Both the position numbers and the translations under genes were made by a program. A DNA stretch of 41,056 nucleotides, taken from positions 1-41,056 of IMG/VR virus record IMGVR_UViG_3300031758_000173. The stretch is one strand, 5' to 3'. The stretch comes from a virus. A model generated the notes under the pieces. It was not told the origin of the DNA. It searched no databases and worked only from the letters and a program-made list of their open reading frames with translations. This document shows positions 23,865 through 34,300 of this stretch, piece by piece (position 1 is the first letter of the stretch; each line of letters begins with the position of its first letter).

Positions 23865-24571
23865 ACTGTATACTCCCTGTAAACGTCTAAGATAGAAGGA
23901 ACGATTGGATGTCTATGGTTTTGCTTGAGTGAAATAACCTTAACTCCTTCTACTCTTGCAGAGATGGTGTTCATGAAATCTAATCCCGATTCCTTCTTGT
24001 TTTTAAGATCTATCTGAGAAGTGTCCCCACAAATCATGATCTTAGAACCGACTCCTAATCTACCTAGAACCATTTCCATCTGGTTCATTGTGACGTTTTG
24101 TGCTTCATCAACTACCACACATGAATTAACAAGGGTTCTACCTCTCATGAAAGGAAATGGCAATATTTCAATTATCCCTTCAGCTAGGAGTTTTTGGATT
24201 TTCTCCTTTTCGTATAGCATCTCTAAATTTGAATAAATTGGAGCCAACCACGGATCCATTTTTTCCTTTAAATCGCCGGGCAAAAAACCTATATCCTCCT
24301 TGGCTACAGTTGGTCTGGTGATTACAATTCTTTCTACCTCTCTAGTAAATAACAAGTCTAAAGCTATCTGAACAGCCAAAAGTGTCTTACCAGATCCTGC
24401 TGCTCCCTTAAGAACATTTACAGGATTTTCTAGAATAATTCTTTTTGCTTCTTTCTGTTCGTCGTTTAGAGTGATCTTGAATTTAATAGGATTTTTAGGT
24501 TTTCTTTTCTGGGTCCAGTTGTTTTCAGTTGTCATAAAGAAACTCTTTTTTTCTAAGAAACTACTTAGCAT
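23861..24571 (-). CDS. phoH: PhoH-like P-loop ATPase
   Basis: The product has 236 residues. Walker A is GAAGSGKT (56-63), Walker B VVVDEAQN (152-159), sensor-like CGDTSQID (181-188), and a late basic motif LKQNHRHP (215-222). RPTVAKEDIGFLPGDLKEKM (86-105) is typical of PhoH. The family are ATPases/RNA helicase-like proteins, common in phages of several hosts; the role in infection is not settled. The first ATG gives a 12-residue lead (MLSSFLEKKSFF); a second ATG at 24535 would start MTTENNW, and both remain possible. It lies antisense to the tail genes, convergent with the 2256-residue gene by a 4-base stop overlap and divergent from the 24647 gene. This suggests separate timing from the late genes around it. 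Confidence 0.95.
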   Translation of the reverse strand: MLSSFLEKKSFFMTTENNWTQKRKPKNPIKFKITLNDEQKEAKRIILENPVNVLKGAAGSGKTLLAVQIALDLLFTREVERIVITRPTVAKEDIGFLPGDLKEKMDPWLAPIYSNLEMLYEKEKIQKLLAEGIIEILPFPFMRGRTLVNSCVVVDEAQNVTMNQMEMVLGRLGVGSKIMICGDTSQIDLKNKKESGLDFMNTISARVEGVKVISLKQNHRHPIVPSILDVYREYTV

Positions 24572-24591
24572 TTTGCTGTTTAATAAAATGC
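24568..24591 (-). promoter_or_regulatory. Inverted repeat covering the phoH start codon
   Basis: GCATTTT (24568-24574) and AAAATGC (24585-24591) can pair around a 10-base loop. On the minus strand the phoH ATG falls inside the downstream arm. Folding would hide the start codon and could limit translation from the first ATG, favouring the second at 24535. The stem is only 7 pairs and AT-rich, so the effect is speculative. Confidence 0.35.
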
Positions 24592-24619
24592 CTGTCTTTT
24601 CCTATCTTGATTAGTACAG

Positions 24620-24629
24620 GATATATATC
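24620..24629. promoter_or_regulatory. Palindromic GATATATATC element between divergent genes
   Basis: GATATATATC is a perfect palindrome in the 75-base divergent gap between phoH (minus) and the 24647 fibre-like gene (plus). The plus-strand ATG is 17 bases away; the phoH ATG is 48 bases away. It belongs to the recurrent TATATA series and could serve both directions. Confidence 0.42.
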
Positions 24630-24646
24630 AAAAAAAGAAATCCCAA

Positions 24647-25564
24647 ATGGCAGTAACAATCAATGAAATCCTTGGAACCGATTCTATTTCGGGTTCAAGA
24701 CTTACAATTAATGCTAATTTTTTACTATTAGAGAACGCTTATAATGATTTAGAAGACACTTTTAACATTAATGTTTTAACTGGATCGATAGACGTTTCTT
24801 CAGCTTCCAGCGGTCAAATCAAGGCTAAGTCCTTCCTTTCCAATAGTATGGTCATGCCTTCAGCAGGATCTCCAACTATTCAAATTTATGGAACTGGAGC
24901 AAGTGCTGGTTTTATGGTAGCTTCTAATACGATTGCTGGTGCCACTGGTATTTTCTCAAATGTGCTTCAATCGAATGCCTTTTCAGCAACAGGTTCTGCT
25001 ACGTTTGGTGCAACTGCTACCTTCCAGGCAAAAGCAATTATGGACGGAGCACTAACTTTCGGAGCTTCTGGTAGCGTAGTAAACACAAACAGAAAAGCTT
25101 CAGTTGGATCTACAACAGTATTCCCAGCTGCTCCCGGAGCAGGCGTAACAGGAACATACTCAAATCCTTATCAGTTAACATTGACTGAAAATGTGATTTA
25201 TATTCAATCCGATTATGTTTCATCTGCACCGGGTGATGCAGGATTTACCACTGGATTTTTCTTTTATGCAACAACAGGATCAGGAGCTACAGCTTCCGAT
25301 ATTCCTGCAGGATTTACTGTTACTTTAATAGACACAGCAACCTCAAGTGGCTCAATAGCAACTGGAGTTACTGGACCAGGTTTACAATACTATACTGGAT
25401 TCAATACTGCTGATGGACAATATACATCGCCAGAATTCACAACCACTGCAAATCAGTACAAATCTGCACTTACCCTCATGTGGGAACCTAGAATAGCTCA
25501 ATCTGATGCCTCTGAAAAGGGATCATGGGTCGTTCTATCAGCCACATCAAACTGGAACTTCTAA
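24647..25564 (+). CDS. Fibre/decoration-like virion protein (305 aa)
   Basis: The product has 305 residues, rich in Ala, Gly, Ser and Thr. It begins with RLTINANFLLLEN (18-30), an I-N-x-N-F-type helix seen at the start of many trimeric fibre proteins and present again at the start of the 37752 fibre. Residues about 45-140 are short regular beta steps (SATFGATATFQAKAIMDGAL), likely a beta-helical shaft. The C-terminal half is a beta-rich head (FTTGFFFYATTGSG). No signal or membrane segment is visible. It is led by the GATATATATC element and followed by the 727-residue gene after 13 bases. It probably is a short tail fibre or shaft protein near the baseplate; receptor binding is possible. Confidence 0.6.
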   Translation: MAVTINEILGTDSISGSRLTINANFLLLENAYNDLEDTFNINVLTGSIDVSSASSGQIKAKSFLSNSMVMPSAGSPTIQIYGTGASAGFMVASNTIAGATGIFSNVLQSNAFSATGSATFGATATFQAKAIMDGALTFGASGSVVNTNRKASVGSTTVFPAAPGAGVTGTYSNPYQLTLTENVIYIQSDYVSSAPGDAGFTTGFFFYATTGSGATASDIPAGFTVTLIDTATSSGSIATGVTGPGLQYYTGFNTADGQYTSPEFTTTANQYKSALTLMWEPRIAQSDASEKGSWVVLSATSNWNF

Positions 25565-25577
25565 TTAATAGCATTTA

Positions 25578-27761
25578 ATGGCAAAAACCCCTTTTATAAG
25601 ACCCATATCAGTTCAGGGAGGTACATTTTATACCTTCTCTTCTGCTGCAGAGGATTTATCACTTACCTTTAATAATTCATTAAAGAAATTTAAGTTCTCA
25701 AAATATGCTCTTCTTAAACTTCCTGAATTCGGAAGTCCAACTTATGGGGAAAACTCGTTTCAGTTCGATGCTATTGATACGACATTCTTAGATGCTGCTT
25801 ATGGAGATTTTATTCTGTCAAACCCGAATAATTTAAGTCCGTCTGCAGAAATTTCTTTCCAAAACTATTGTTTGAATTTAGAAAGCACTGTTATTTCTGA
25901 TGCAAATTATAATGCGGAGTTAAAAAGAAACGTTTCGGAAAGAGTTTTTTGGAAATGGGTAAAAGAATTAGGAGGAATCCGTTATAGAGCAGCCAATTCT
26001 AATGAAGTGGTTTCCACTCTTGACCAAGTAACAACAAGTACAGTTAATGGTTTTCCATACTCAGACAAAAGATGGGTAGAAGAAGACACATATTTAACTG
26101 GTAATGGAACTCCTACTCCAAGATATGAAAGATTAGTCCAATATATCGGAGAAATTGACGTTGTAAATTCTGTACAAAATTCAGAAAACGCATATTCTGA
26201 GGTTTATATTCACGTTCCAACTAGTGATGGTGCAACTCCTTATGTTCTTTTCAAAACCGTAGCTGATGAAAATTACTATCCGGATAGAACATGGACTCAC
26301 AATCCTTCTGACCCTTTAGATACAGAGTATATTCAAGGAAGAGATTCTGCTTCTGGAGTTTATGGTCCAAACGGGCTACCAAAATTAGCTATTTTCGACC
26401 AGGACGTTTTAGGAGAACCTGGAGTAAGTGGCACATCAGCAACAGGTACATTCAGTTCGAATTGGTACTCTCCAAGAGATGAGGCTAATTCTTATTTCAG
26501 TGATCCTTCTTTCTTCGATGCCTCAAACTATGAACTTGAAAAATATGTAGCAGCTACAGGTTTAGGCGGATTTACAGTTAGTTACAAAAGAAGCAACTTA
26601 GATGGTGTACAAATTGATTTTGAACCATCATCTTACAAGGCAGTACAAAACTACGTTGGAATTACAACTATTGAAGAATGGAATTCAACACCAAGTACAG
26701 TTTCTTTTGAATTTAATGCAGCACTGATTTATTATGATGTGTATGATCCTAATAATCCTACCGATTCAGAAACAAATCTTTACGGAATCTTATTCTTTAA
26801 TGATCCTGAGCCAGTTTCTGGAAATGCTGCTAAACTTCCAAGTTTCAATAAGTTCAAGCCTGATCCAATAACCAAACTCAATGGAAATTCCTATGGTTTC
26901 AAGATCAATTTAAAGTTTGACACTGATGTTGAAAGTACTGGTGTAGAACAAGCAATTAACGATTACTCTTCTTTCTCTCTTTCTATATTCATGGATGCTG
27001 CAACTGTGTTACAGGATGCTGCCAAGAATTTGAACGACAGAACTTTGGAGATCATGAATCTCCAAGATGAAGTTGCTGCCTTAAAGGACCTTATCATCAA
27101 TACTGATGACAGTAATGAAATAAAAAATAGACTAACTATTGTTGAGAATTCATTACAGGCAAATCAGGCACTGTTTGAGAACACTCAAGATATCTTATTC
27201 CTCATTGAGAAAAATAGCGATGATATTCAGGACATTTTGCAAAATCAAACATCAATTAATATGTCCTATAATTTGGATCTATTGAAAGATGGAAAGGGAA
27301 CGCAAGTAGATAGAACAATTCCTAATATCTTAAGAGTTGATGTCACACAACAGGATTATAATATAGGACCTAATTCCATATTTACAATCAATCCTGTAGC
27401 TGGTAACACAGTAGGATTAGAAATCTATACAAATTATCTTAAGCATAAGAATAACGGAATTTCAATAACTGCAACCAATGATATAGTTATCAAAATCGAT
27501 GACTCAATTACCAAATGGAAAAAAGGACAGGTTATGAGATTGGTGATAAGTGATGAGATTGATTTAGGAAATTATTCCTTAGTAGTATTAACAGATGCTC
27601 TTGGAGAATATCCTAAAAATGCACCTTCTGGAGTTCCTTATTCTGTAGTAGTAGCAGGATTCTTAAATACACAATTCAGTACTTCTTCTTATAAGCCTAT
27701 CTTTGATATAGTTTGTACTGACGATGTGAATTTAACATTCGAAGTTGATCAAATAAAATAA
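25578..27761 (+). CDS. Large virion protein with coiled-coil segment (727 aa)
   Basis: The product has 727 residues. Residues about 1-470 are mostly beta strands and loops without a recognised family (it starts MAKTPFIRPISVQGGTFYTF). Residues about 475-563 form a coiled coil (NDRTLEIMNLQDEVAALKDL, then NRLTIVENSLQANQALFENT), consistent with a trimeric helical stem. Residues about 575-727 are a beta-rich end domain (YNIGPNSIFTINPVAGN). The layout of head, stem and head suggests a baseplate-periphery or fibre-connector protein. It lies 13 bases after the fibre-like gene and 5 bases before the 1177-residue gene, so these are probably made together. A gp8- or gp9-like wedge/connector role is possible but unsupported by motif. 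Confidence 0.6.
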   Translation: MAKTPFIRPISVQGGTFYTFSSAAEDLSLTFNNSLKKFKFSKYALLKLPEFGSPTYGENSFQFDAIDTTFLDAAYGDFILSNPNNLSPSAEISFQNYCLNLESTVISDANYNAELKRNVSERVFWKWVKELGGIRYRAANSNEVVSTLDQVTTSTVNGFPYSDKRWVEEDTYLTGNGTPTPRYERLVQYIGEIDVVNSVQNSENAYSEVYIHVPTSDGATPYVLFKTVADENYYPDRTWTHNPSDPLDTEYIQGRDSASGVYGPNGLPKLAIFDQDVLGEPGVSGTSATGTFSSNWYSPRDEANSYFSDPSFFDASNYELEKYVAATGLGGFTVSYKRSNLDGVQIDFEPSSYKAVQNYVGITTIEEWNSTPSTVSFEFNAALIYYDVYDPNNPTDSETNLYGILFFNDPEPVSGNAAKLPSFNKFKPDPITKLNGNSYGFKINLKFDTDVESTGVEQAINDYSSFSLSIFMDAATVLQDAAKNLNDRTLEIMNLQDEVAALKDLIINTDDSNEIKNRLTIVENSLQANQALFENTQDILFLIEKNSDDIQDILQNQTSINMSYNLDLLKDGKGTQVDRTIPNILRVDVTQQDYNIGPNSIFTINPVAGNTVGLEIYTNYLKHKNNGISITATNDIVIKIDDSITKWKKGQVMRLVISDEIDLGNYSLVVLTDALGEYPKNAPSGVPYSVVVAGFLNTQFSTSSYKPIFDIVCTDDVNLTFEVDQIK

Positions 27762-27766
27762 TTTAA

Positions 27767-30700
27767 ATGTCGAGTACCAAAAATTCGTTTGCATCTTTAA
27801 TAGCTCAATTTCTAAGATTACAGAAAAATTCTCTGGAAATTATTAATAAGCTTAACGATGTTGCAACTTCTCCTAATGACTCAGTAGAGATTGAATTTCT
27901 GAAGGATGATAACACTTCAGAAAATATTCAAATTCCATCTTATGGATTTTTGAAATCTGAGATTAATAGACTGGATCAGAATATTTTAGCTCTTTCAGGA
28001 CTTGAGGATAACACTGCAAATATTAGAAAATCTGATGGTACTGTTTCTAAAATTTATCAAGCTTCTGTTTTAAAAGATCCTTCTTCACCAACTAGTCTTC
28101 AAGTTCCAGCAACATTCAGAGCAAGAAATAATTGGTTTTTTGAATCTTTCTTAAATCCTTTACTCTATATTACAGTTGATGTTGAAAATCAAATTCCTGA
28201 CAATTCTGAAAGCGTTCAGCTAAAAAGAATAATTGCAAACACTCAGACTGACATACAAAGACAATACTTCGACACAAACATTAAAGGCAGAAATGATCTT
28301 ACTGATGCAGATTTTATTGCAGCTCTAGAAGGTCAAGGCATACAATATTTTGTTGATGAACAAGTTAATGACTTAGAATTAAGAACGCTAAGATACAAAG
28401 GTTCATTCGGTGTACTTAGAATATTTGATGAAGAAACTCAAACAACACAAAACGGAGTCACTTCAACTAATACTGTAAGGAAATATAAACTTACCACTTT
28501 AAGATATACAGATACTCTTTCAACAACTACAGATTCGAGAACCCTTACAAAAGGTGATCAACTTATCACAACAGGTGGTACCAAATACGAGATTACCTCG
28601 ATTGATAACTCAGATTCGACAGTTGTATTAAGAAGACTATTTGGATTTGAACCGATTAGAATTGGAAATGATTCACTTGCTATTTCATCGAATGTCTTAT
28701 CAAACAGAAGAGTGGAAGTAAATGTTGGATTTGATGAAAGACAGGCTATTTTTCTCAAATCGATTGATGGTGACTTCAATGTAGCTTCAAGCACTTACAG
28801 TCCTGGTATCACATTTTGGTCAAATGAGCTTCAGATCAATACCAGCGATGGTGTGAAGACTTTAGCAGAATTTTACAATTCCCAAGTTTCTGATTTTGGA
28901 CAAACATTCATAGCAGCTGCAAAAGAAAAAACGATTCCTGCAGTTTTTGGATTATCTCCTGCTGCACCTGTTGTTGCACAGGAAAATTTCAAAGTTGTAC
29001 AGGTTAATACACAGATCACAGACTCTAAAGAAAATAAACTTTTCAAAGAGAAAGTACAGGTAAAAACCTCTTTAAAAAATGAAATCTCTTCTATTGACAA
29101 AGCAATAGATCAAACAAGAAAACAGATTTCAGATCTTACAACAACTGCCACTAAGAAAGCACCAACTGCTGAATTCAAAAAGTTGAGCGACAAAATATCA
29201 ACTTTAACTAAAGAAAAGGCAACAAAAACTGATCTCTTAGCCACAACAATAACTGACTTAAATAATTTAACCACTACAACTCCGGAGCTTAAGGAAGCTC
29301 CTAAATATAGAGTTAGAGGTTTTTGGCCAATTCCAGAACCCCTTTCTGATCCTAAAACAGGAGAACAAAACATAGTTCAATTCAATATCAGATATCGATA
29401 TCTTTCTCTTACAGGAAACAGTAACGGTACAACTCAAATTGACTTTGTTGACAATGATGGAGTAAGCAAACCTGGTCAATTCTCGAACTGGACACAAACT
29501 AAGAGCGATCTTAGAAAGAAAGTTTATGACCAAAAAAGAGGTACATATGTGTGGAAGCTTGAAGATGTTAGCGATGCCAACACAGTAAACATCAACCAAT
29601 TGGACGTTGCAATCTCAAAAGGCGAAAAAGTAGAAATACAGGTTCAAGCAATTTCTGAAGCAGGCTGGCCAACTAATCCTTTAACGTCTGATTGGTCAAC
29701 CTCAATAGTGGTTGAGTTTCCACCAGATCTTGCTGTACAGATTGATAACTCTCCATTTATTGAGCAGAATGTAAGTGACCAAACTTTGGTTCAGGTTCAA
29801 GCTGATTTACAAGCAAAAGGTTTAGACCAACACTTGTCTACTTCATTTACATCCGGTGATAAGTACTATGCTCACAATTCAACAGTAATTTCTTCTGGAT
29901 TTTTCGATCCAAATGGAGTGGCAATAGATTTATTCCAGAAGCTTACTCAAATAGACAATGAACTCCAGAACTTAAGATCGTTAATTGCTAAAGCAAAAGG
30001 AACTCTTGGAGTTTATATCACAAATGGGAACACTTCTACGAAGATTAAACCAGGAAGCACTGTTAACTTCTTCGCAGGTTATTATAATGAGCTTATAGAC
30101 CTTTCTAATCCGAATAATAAGGGTAAGATAGCCACTGTTACTTATTATGTTGAATTAAGAAATGAAGCAGCTACTCCTCTTGAACTAACTTCATTAATTC
30201 CTGGAGGTCAGGGTGTTAAAGCGCCTAACTCTGCTATCTCACCACCCCCATTTGCAGTTAGTAGTGATTATGATACTAATAGAAAATATGGAGAAACCCC
30301 TGTACAATTATCCGGTGTGGTTGCTTCACAAGTTGATACCACAACACCCGGTGATTTCATTCAAGCTCTTGGATACCAAAGTGGAAATGCTTATTCGCAA
30401 TTCATTTATCCAAGGTATAAGAGTGTAGGCCTAGACCAGAATCTTTATTTTACCCCTAGTACAACTTTAGGCTGGACTATTTCAAACGGGTCATCTTCTG
30501 GAGGTGCGAATTATCCGATCAACAACTATGGTATACTAATGCCTTTTGATCCTGATACAACAGCAGTCGGTGGTGCGGGAGCAAACTCAGGAGTTTGGAG
30601 CGGAACCTATTCTGGAACAACACCAGTAGGGGGAGGAAACTTAAATGAATTCTGTATTCATATTTCTCACCCTCAAATCAATGATGGATCTGCCCTAAGT

Positions 30701-31300
30701 TTTACTGATTTAGAAAGACCCTCTGTTACTTCTTCTGGTCCAATGATATATCCAGCATTTAGACATGCTTTAGGATTTGAAGTTGATACAAACATCACTT
30801 CTGAACCAGTTGGATACGACACTGCAAATCCTCAAAATCTTTCAATTCAGCAATTGGAATTTTATGGAGCTAACTCGGGATCAACATTCGGAACCGATGA
30901 TAATTCTTATCCTAATAAGCTAGGATTTGTAGAATTTGATGAATACTTATGTGGTAAGTTCTCATGTGGAGCTTATTTATTTTTAGCTCCTACAGATCAC
31001 ACGGCAGTACAAGTTGAAGGTTCAACACAGTTAGCAAAAAAGACACTCGAATTTGGACAAGAAAACGCGATTACAGTTCCAATTATATTCCAACTTAGAG
31101 CACAGGACAAATTAGGATATATTGGAGGTTGGAGATCTGCTGGTAACCTTAAGAATATCACTTATACCAAAAAGATAGGTATAGATATTCAAGTAAAGAA
31201 CGAGGATCTTTTTTCCTTTGACGTTTTAGTTTCTGGAAGCTACACTAAGACATCCTTGGTTTCTCCAGCTTACTCACAAAATGTTATCACAAATAAATAA
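27767..31300 (+). CDS. Large virion protein with coiled coil and FN3-like domain (1177 aa)
   Basis: The product has 1177 residues. It opens with a helical segment (FASLIAQFLRLQKNSLEIIN, 8-27). Residues about 425-503 are a Lys/Thr-rich coiled coil (LKNEISSIDKAIDQTRKQIS). Residues about 511-653 resemble a fibronectin type III domain, with YRVRGFWPIPEP, FNIRYRYLSLTGN, then a VEIQVQAISEAGWPTNP strand pair and a WS motif. A second short helix lies near 720-740 (LFQKLTQIDNELQNLRSLIA). The rest is beta-rich. FN3-like domains are common on phage tails and may mediate contacts. The gene starts 5 bases after its neighbour; the following start is a GTG 16 bases after its stop. It is a probable baseplate-periphery or fibre-proximal protein. 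Confidence 0.62.
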   Translation: MSSTKNSFASLIAQFLRLQKNSLEIINKLNDVATSPNDSVEIEFLKDDNTSENIQIPSYGFLKSEINRLDQNILALSGLEDNTANIRKSDGTVSKIYQASVLKDPSSPTSLQVPATFRARNNWFFESFLNPLLYITVDVENQIPDNSESVQLKRIIANTQTDIQRQYFDTNIKGRNDLTDADFIAALEGQGIQYFVDEQVNDLELRTLRYKGSFGVLRIFDEETQTTQNGVTSTNTVRKYKLTTLRYTDTLSTTTDSRTLTKGDQLITTGGTKYEITSIDNSDSTVVLRRLFGFEPIRIGNDSLAISSNVLSNRRVEVNVGFDERQAIFLKSIDGDFNVASSTYSPGITFWSNELQINTSDGVKTLAEFYNSQVSDFGQTFIAAAKEKTIPAVFGLSPAAPVVAQENFKVVQVNTQITDSKENKLFKEKVQVKTSLKNEISSIDKAIDQTRKQISDLTTTATKKAPTAEFKKLSDKISTLTKEKATKTDLLATTITDLNNLTTTTPELKEAPKYRVRGFWPIPEPLSDPKTGEQNIVQFNIRYRYLSLTGNSNGTTQIDFVDNDGVSKPGQFSNWTQTKSDLRKKVYDQKRGTYVWKLEDVSDANTVNINQLDVAISKGEKVEIQVQAISEAGWPTNPLTSDWSTSIVVEFPPDLAVQIDNSPFIEQNVSDQTLVQVQADLQAKGLDQHLSTSFTSGDKYYAHNSTVISSGFFDPNGVAIDLFQKLTQIDNELQNLRSLIAKAKGTLGVYITNGNTSTKIKPGSTVNFFAGYYNELIDLSNPNNKGKIATVTYYVELRNEAATPLELTSLIPGGQGVKAPNSAISPPPFAVSSDYDTNRKYGETPVQLSGVVASQVDTTTPGDFIQALGYQSGNAYSQFIYPRYKSVGLDQNLYFTPSTTLGWTISNGSSSGGANYPINNYGILMPFDPDTTAVGGAGANSGVWSGTYSGTTPVGGGNLNEFCIHISHPQINDGSALSFTDLERPSVTSSGPMIYPAFRHALGFEVDTNITSEPVGYDTANPQNLSIQQLEFYGANSGSTFGTDDNSYPNKLGFVEFDEYLCGKFSCGAYLFLAPTDHTAVQVEGSTQLAKKTLEFGQENAITVPIIFQLRAQDKLGYIGGWRSAGNLKNITYTKKIGIDIQVKNEDLFSFDVLVSGSYTKTSLVSPAYSQNVITNK

Positions 31301-31316
31301 TAACTAGTTACAGATT

Positions 31317-34300
31317 GTGGCAAGGAAAATAATCAAACAGACGGCTTCTTTTGGAGTTTTAAGAGCTAACCCAAGAATCAGTGGTAATGTTAAAATCACT
31401 GTTGATTCAAAAGATGATATTTGGCTTAATTCTATAGATTCTAATGCGGAAATGTCTAATCGAGCATATAAAGCTTTTAGAATTTCTCCCGAGTCATCGT
31501 TTGATCGTGATCTTTACACATTCTTTGATAACGGACAAACGCCTTCGCAATTTGTTTTTGGACTTTCCGGTGAAGGAACCCCTGTACAAAACCAGATCGA
31601 AAACCTTTCTGGCCAATATAATTTCACATACAGTGCAGGTGTTACTCCATTAGTTTCTGATCGTTATCCTGAGGATTTCTCATATTTAGCTCCTTTTTGG
31701 CTTGGCGAAGATATTCCCGATTACTTTGTTATTTTCAAAGTTAATGATCCTATTGATTATCCATATCAGGTTCCAGTTTCTGCTTTAGAAGCTGGTAAAA
31801 ATTATAAAATTCTTGAAGATCCATCAGTAGATGTGGACTCTCCAGGTTACTTGCCTTTCATTGTTCAATATCTTGGACAGAATTATACTGATGGAAACAT
31901 TTTAACTGGACAGATTAGTCCATTTTTTACTGTACTGCAAGGACAAGGAAGTGTTATTCTTCTTGATCCCTTGTACAATCTTAATAATGTTGAGAACACT
32001 GCATCACACTTTACAGAAAAAATTCTTCCTAAATCCACAGTTGTTGCAACTTATGATATGGGAGAATCTTCTAAGATAGGAAAATATCTTAGAAAAATTA
32101 AACAAACGCCAGGTTTTACTGATTCCCTTATAGACGTTAGATTTGAAGAGAATCAGCTTACAACCTATAATGGTGTTAACTATTCAGTTGGTGTCTTTGA
32201 TAAGAAAGGGGATTATTTATTAGATTTCTTTTCAGATCCCAGTTCACAGATAGGATTCGAAGAATCTATGACAGATGGATTCAGAAGAAATGGGATTATT
32301 AGTTATAAACTGCTTAATCTTGAATTTTTATTCGATGACAAAGATTCTGAAAACTACACAATTAATAGATATTTTGGACTTTATGTGAATGCAGCAGAAA
32401 TGGCTTCATTCCAGTTGGACGGAAATGCTCTATATCTTGATCAAGGACAATCTGGAAACACTCCTGTTCCTCAAAGAAATGACAAAGGGTATTATTACCA
32501 AGATTTTCCTTATTACCAATACAATAATGATGGTGTTAGAATTTTCATTGATTCAGAAAAAATAGAGGGAATAATTCCAGATTCAACGGATGTTAATGTC
32601 AATGAATTTAATAAGGTTTTCTGGATTCAGGACAAAAATGGAGATTTCTTATCTCTAAAGAGATCTGATACCTATGATACTTCACCTGGATTAGAAAAAT
32701 ATAGATACGGTCTTTCGGGATCTGAAAATCAATTAGTTCTTCAGAATATCTCATTGGACCTTTCAGTTCTGACCGGAAGTGATGTCACGACAAAAAAGCA
32801 ATACGGAGCAACTTCGACTGGTGAGAAGGGAAGAGCTTATCAGGTAATTAGATTAACCGATGAGCTTACCAACACTAATCAAGATAGTTTTATATTCTAT
32901 AATCCTTTAGGATTTTATGGAACCCCTGGTGCAAAATACGACATTATTAGTGCTTCTGATATGTCCTCTGTTATTGATGAATGGGGACCAGGAAGCTATT
33001 ATGCACAGGACAACGCTTATTATTTTCATCCATTCGGAACGCCAGAAGATATTATTAGTGCCTTAACCGGAATTTTTAATTCTTTCACCTACAATTCATT
33101 TGAAGCTTTCCAATCTGGTGACGAACTCGTAATCAGGACAAGAGCAACAGGTGCTCAAGAAAATAATAAGTATTATCTGGATTTCTTCCAGAATTTTTCC
33201 ACACAAACTAGAATGCCGGATTCTAGAAGAGGAATATTATTCATTAATGATATTGATGCTTGCGATATAAATCAAAAGCAATCTTTTGTAGGAGGATCTA
33301 ACTATTCAAATACAAGGGTTAAAGTACTGCTTGAAGATGCCAACAAAATAGAGGTAGGAACAACTTTCCTAGATACAGTTAAGAACACTTCAACTGATAC
33401 GTATAAAGGATTTCCAGAATATTCAAACAAGGGAGCTTCAGTAGTTGTCGGCAAGTTCAGATTTGTTGACCAGTATGCTAAAGATTCTGGAGGTGAAATT
33501 TTAGGTTTAAAAGATTTTGAAACACATGCTACTATTGAAGTTGAAGATTTTACTTCAAAAGTATCTCTTGGATCTATTAACAGAATTTCCACTTTTAACC
33601 CATATAGAATTCCACTTGGAATCTTTTCATTCTACGGTCTTAGAGAACTTGATATGGACTTCTGGCAAAGTCAATATGGATATACACCAACTAAGGAGTA
33701 CTACAAGTATTTAGATGTGCAACCGGAAGGAGAAACACAAATAGTTAATGGTAAGACTTATTTTGTATCGTCTGGAGCAGTTATCACGTATGACGGAAAC
33801 AACATTACAGGACCAGATTTCTTTGAGGGGGTCGTAGACGAAACAGCTTACACACTGGTAACATCTTCTACTGGTGCAGAGGCCAACATTTATCCCACGA
33901 TTTCCTCAAGAGGAAACGTTACAAGTGGAATTACAGGTTCCAACTTTGATACTGCATATTATCCAGACTTGGATGCTTTTCCTGGATTTTACGGAGTTCA
34001 AGCTCTTAAATTTGTGAATGATGAAGTTGGATCACAAACAAAGTTAGCCCAATTAAACTTTGGAAAATTGTCCTCCGAATATGATTACACTCAGGATAAC
34101 TATAATCCAGATTTTGCAACTATCAGTAGAGTTAGTCCGTATATTACAAAGTGGTCTTACAAGAGAGGAACAGATGTTAGAGGAAATCCTTACAGCTTAA
34201 ATGCAAATATTGCTTTTAGCCCTCTGAACTTCTCTCCTAGCTTTTTTAGAAATTCACAGGACCCACAATACTTTACTCATGAGTGGTACCAACTTCAGAA

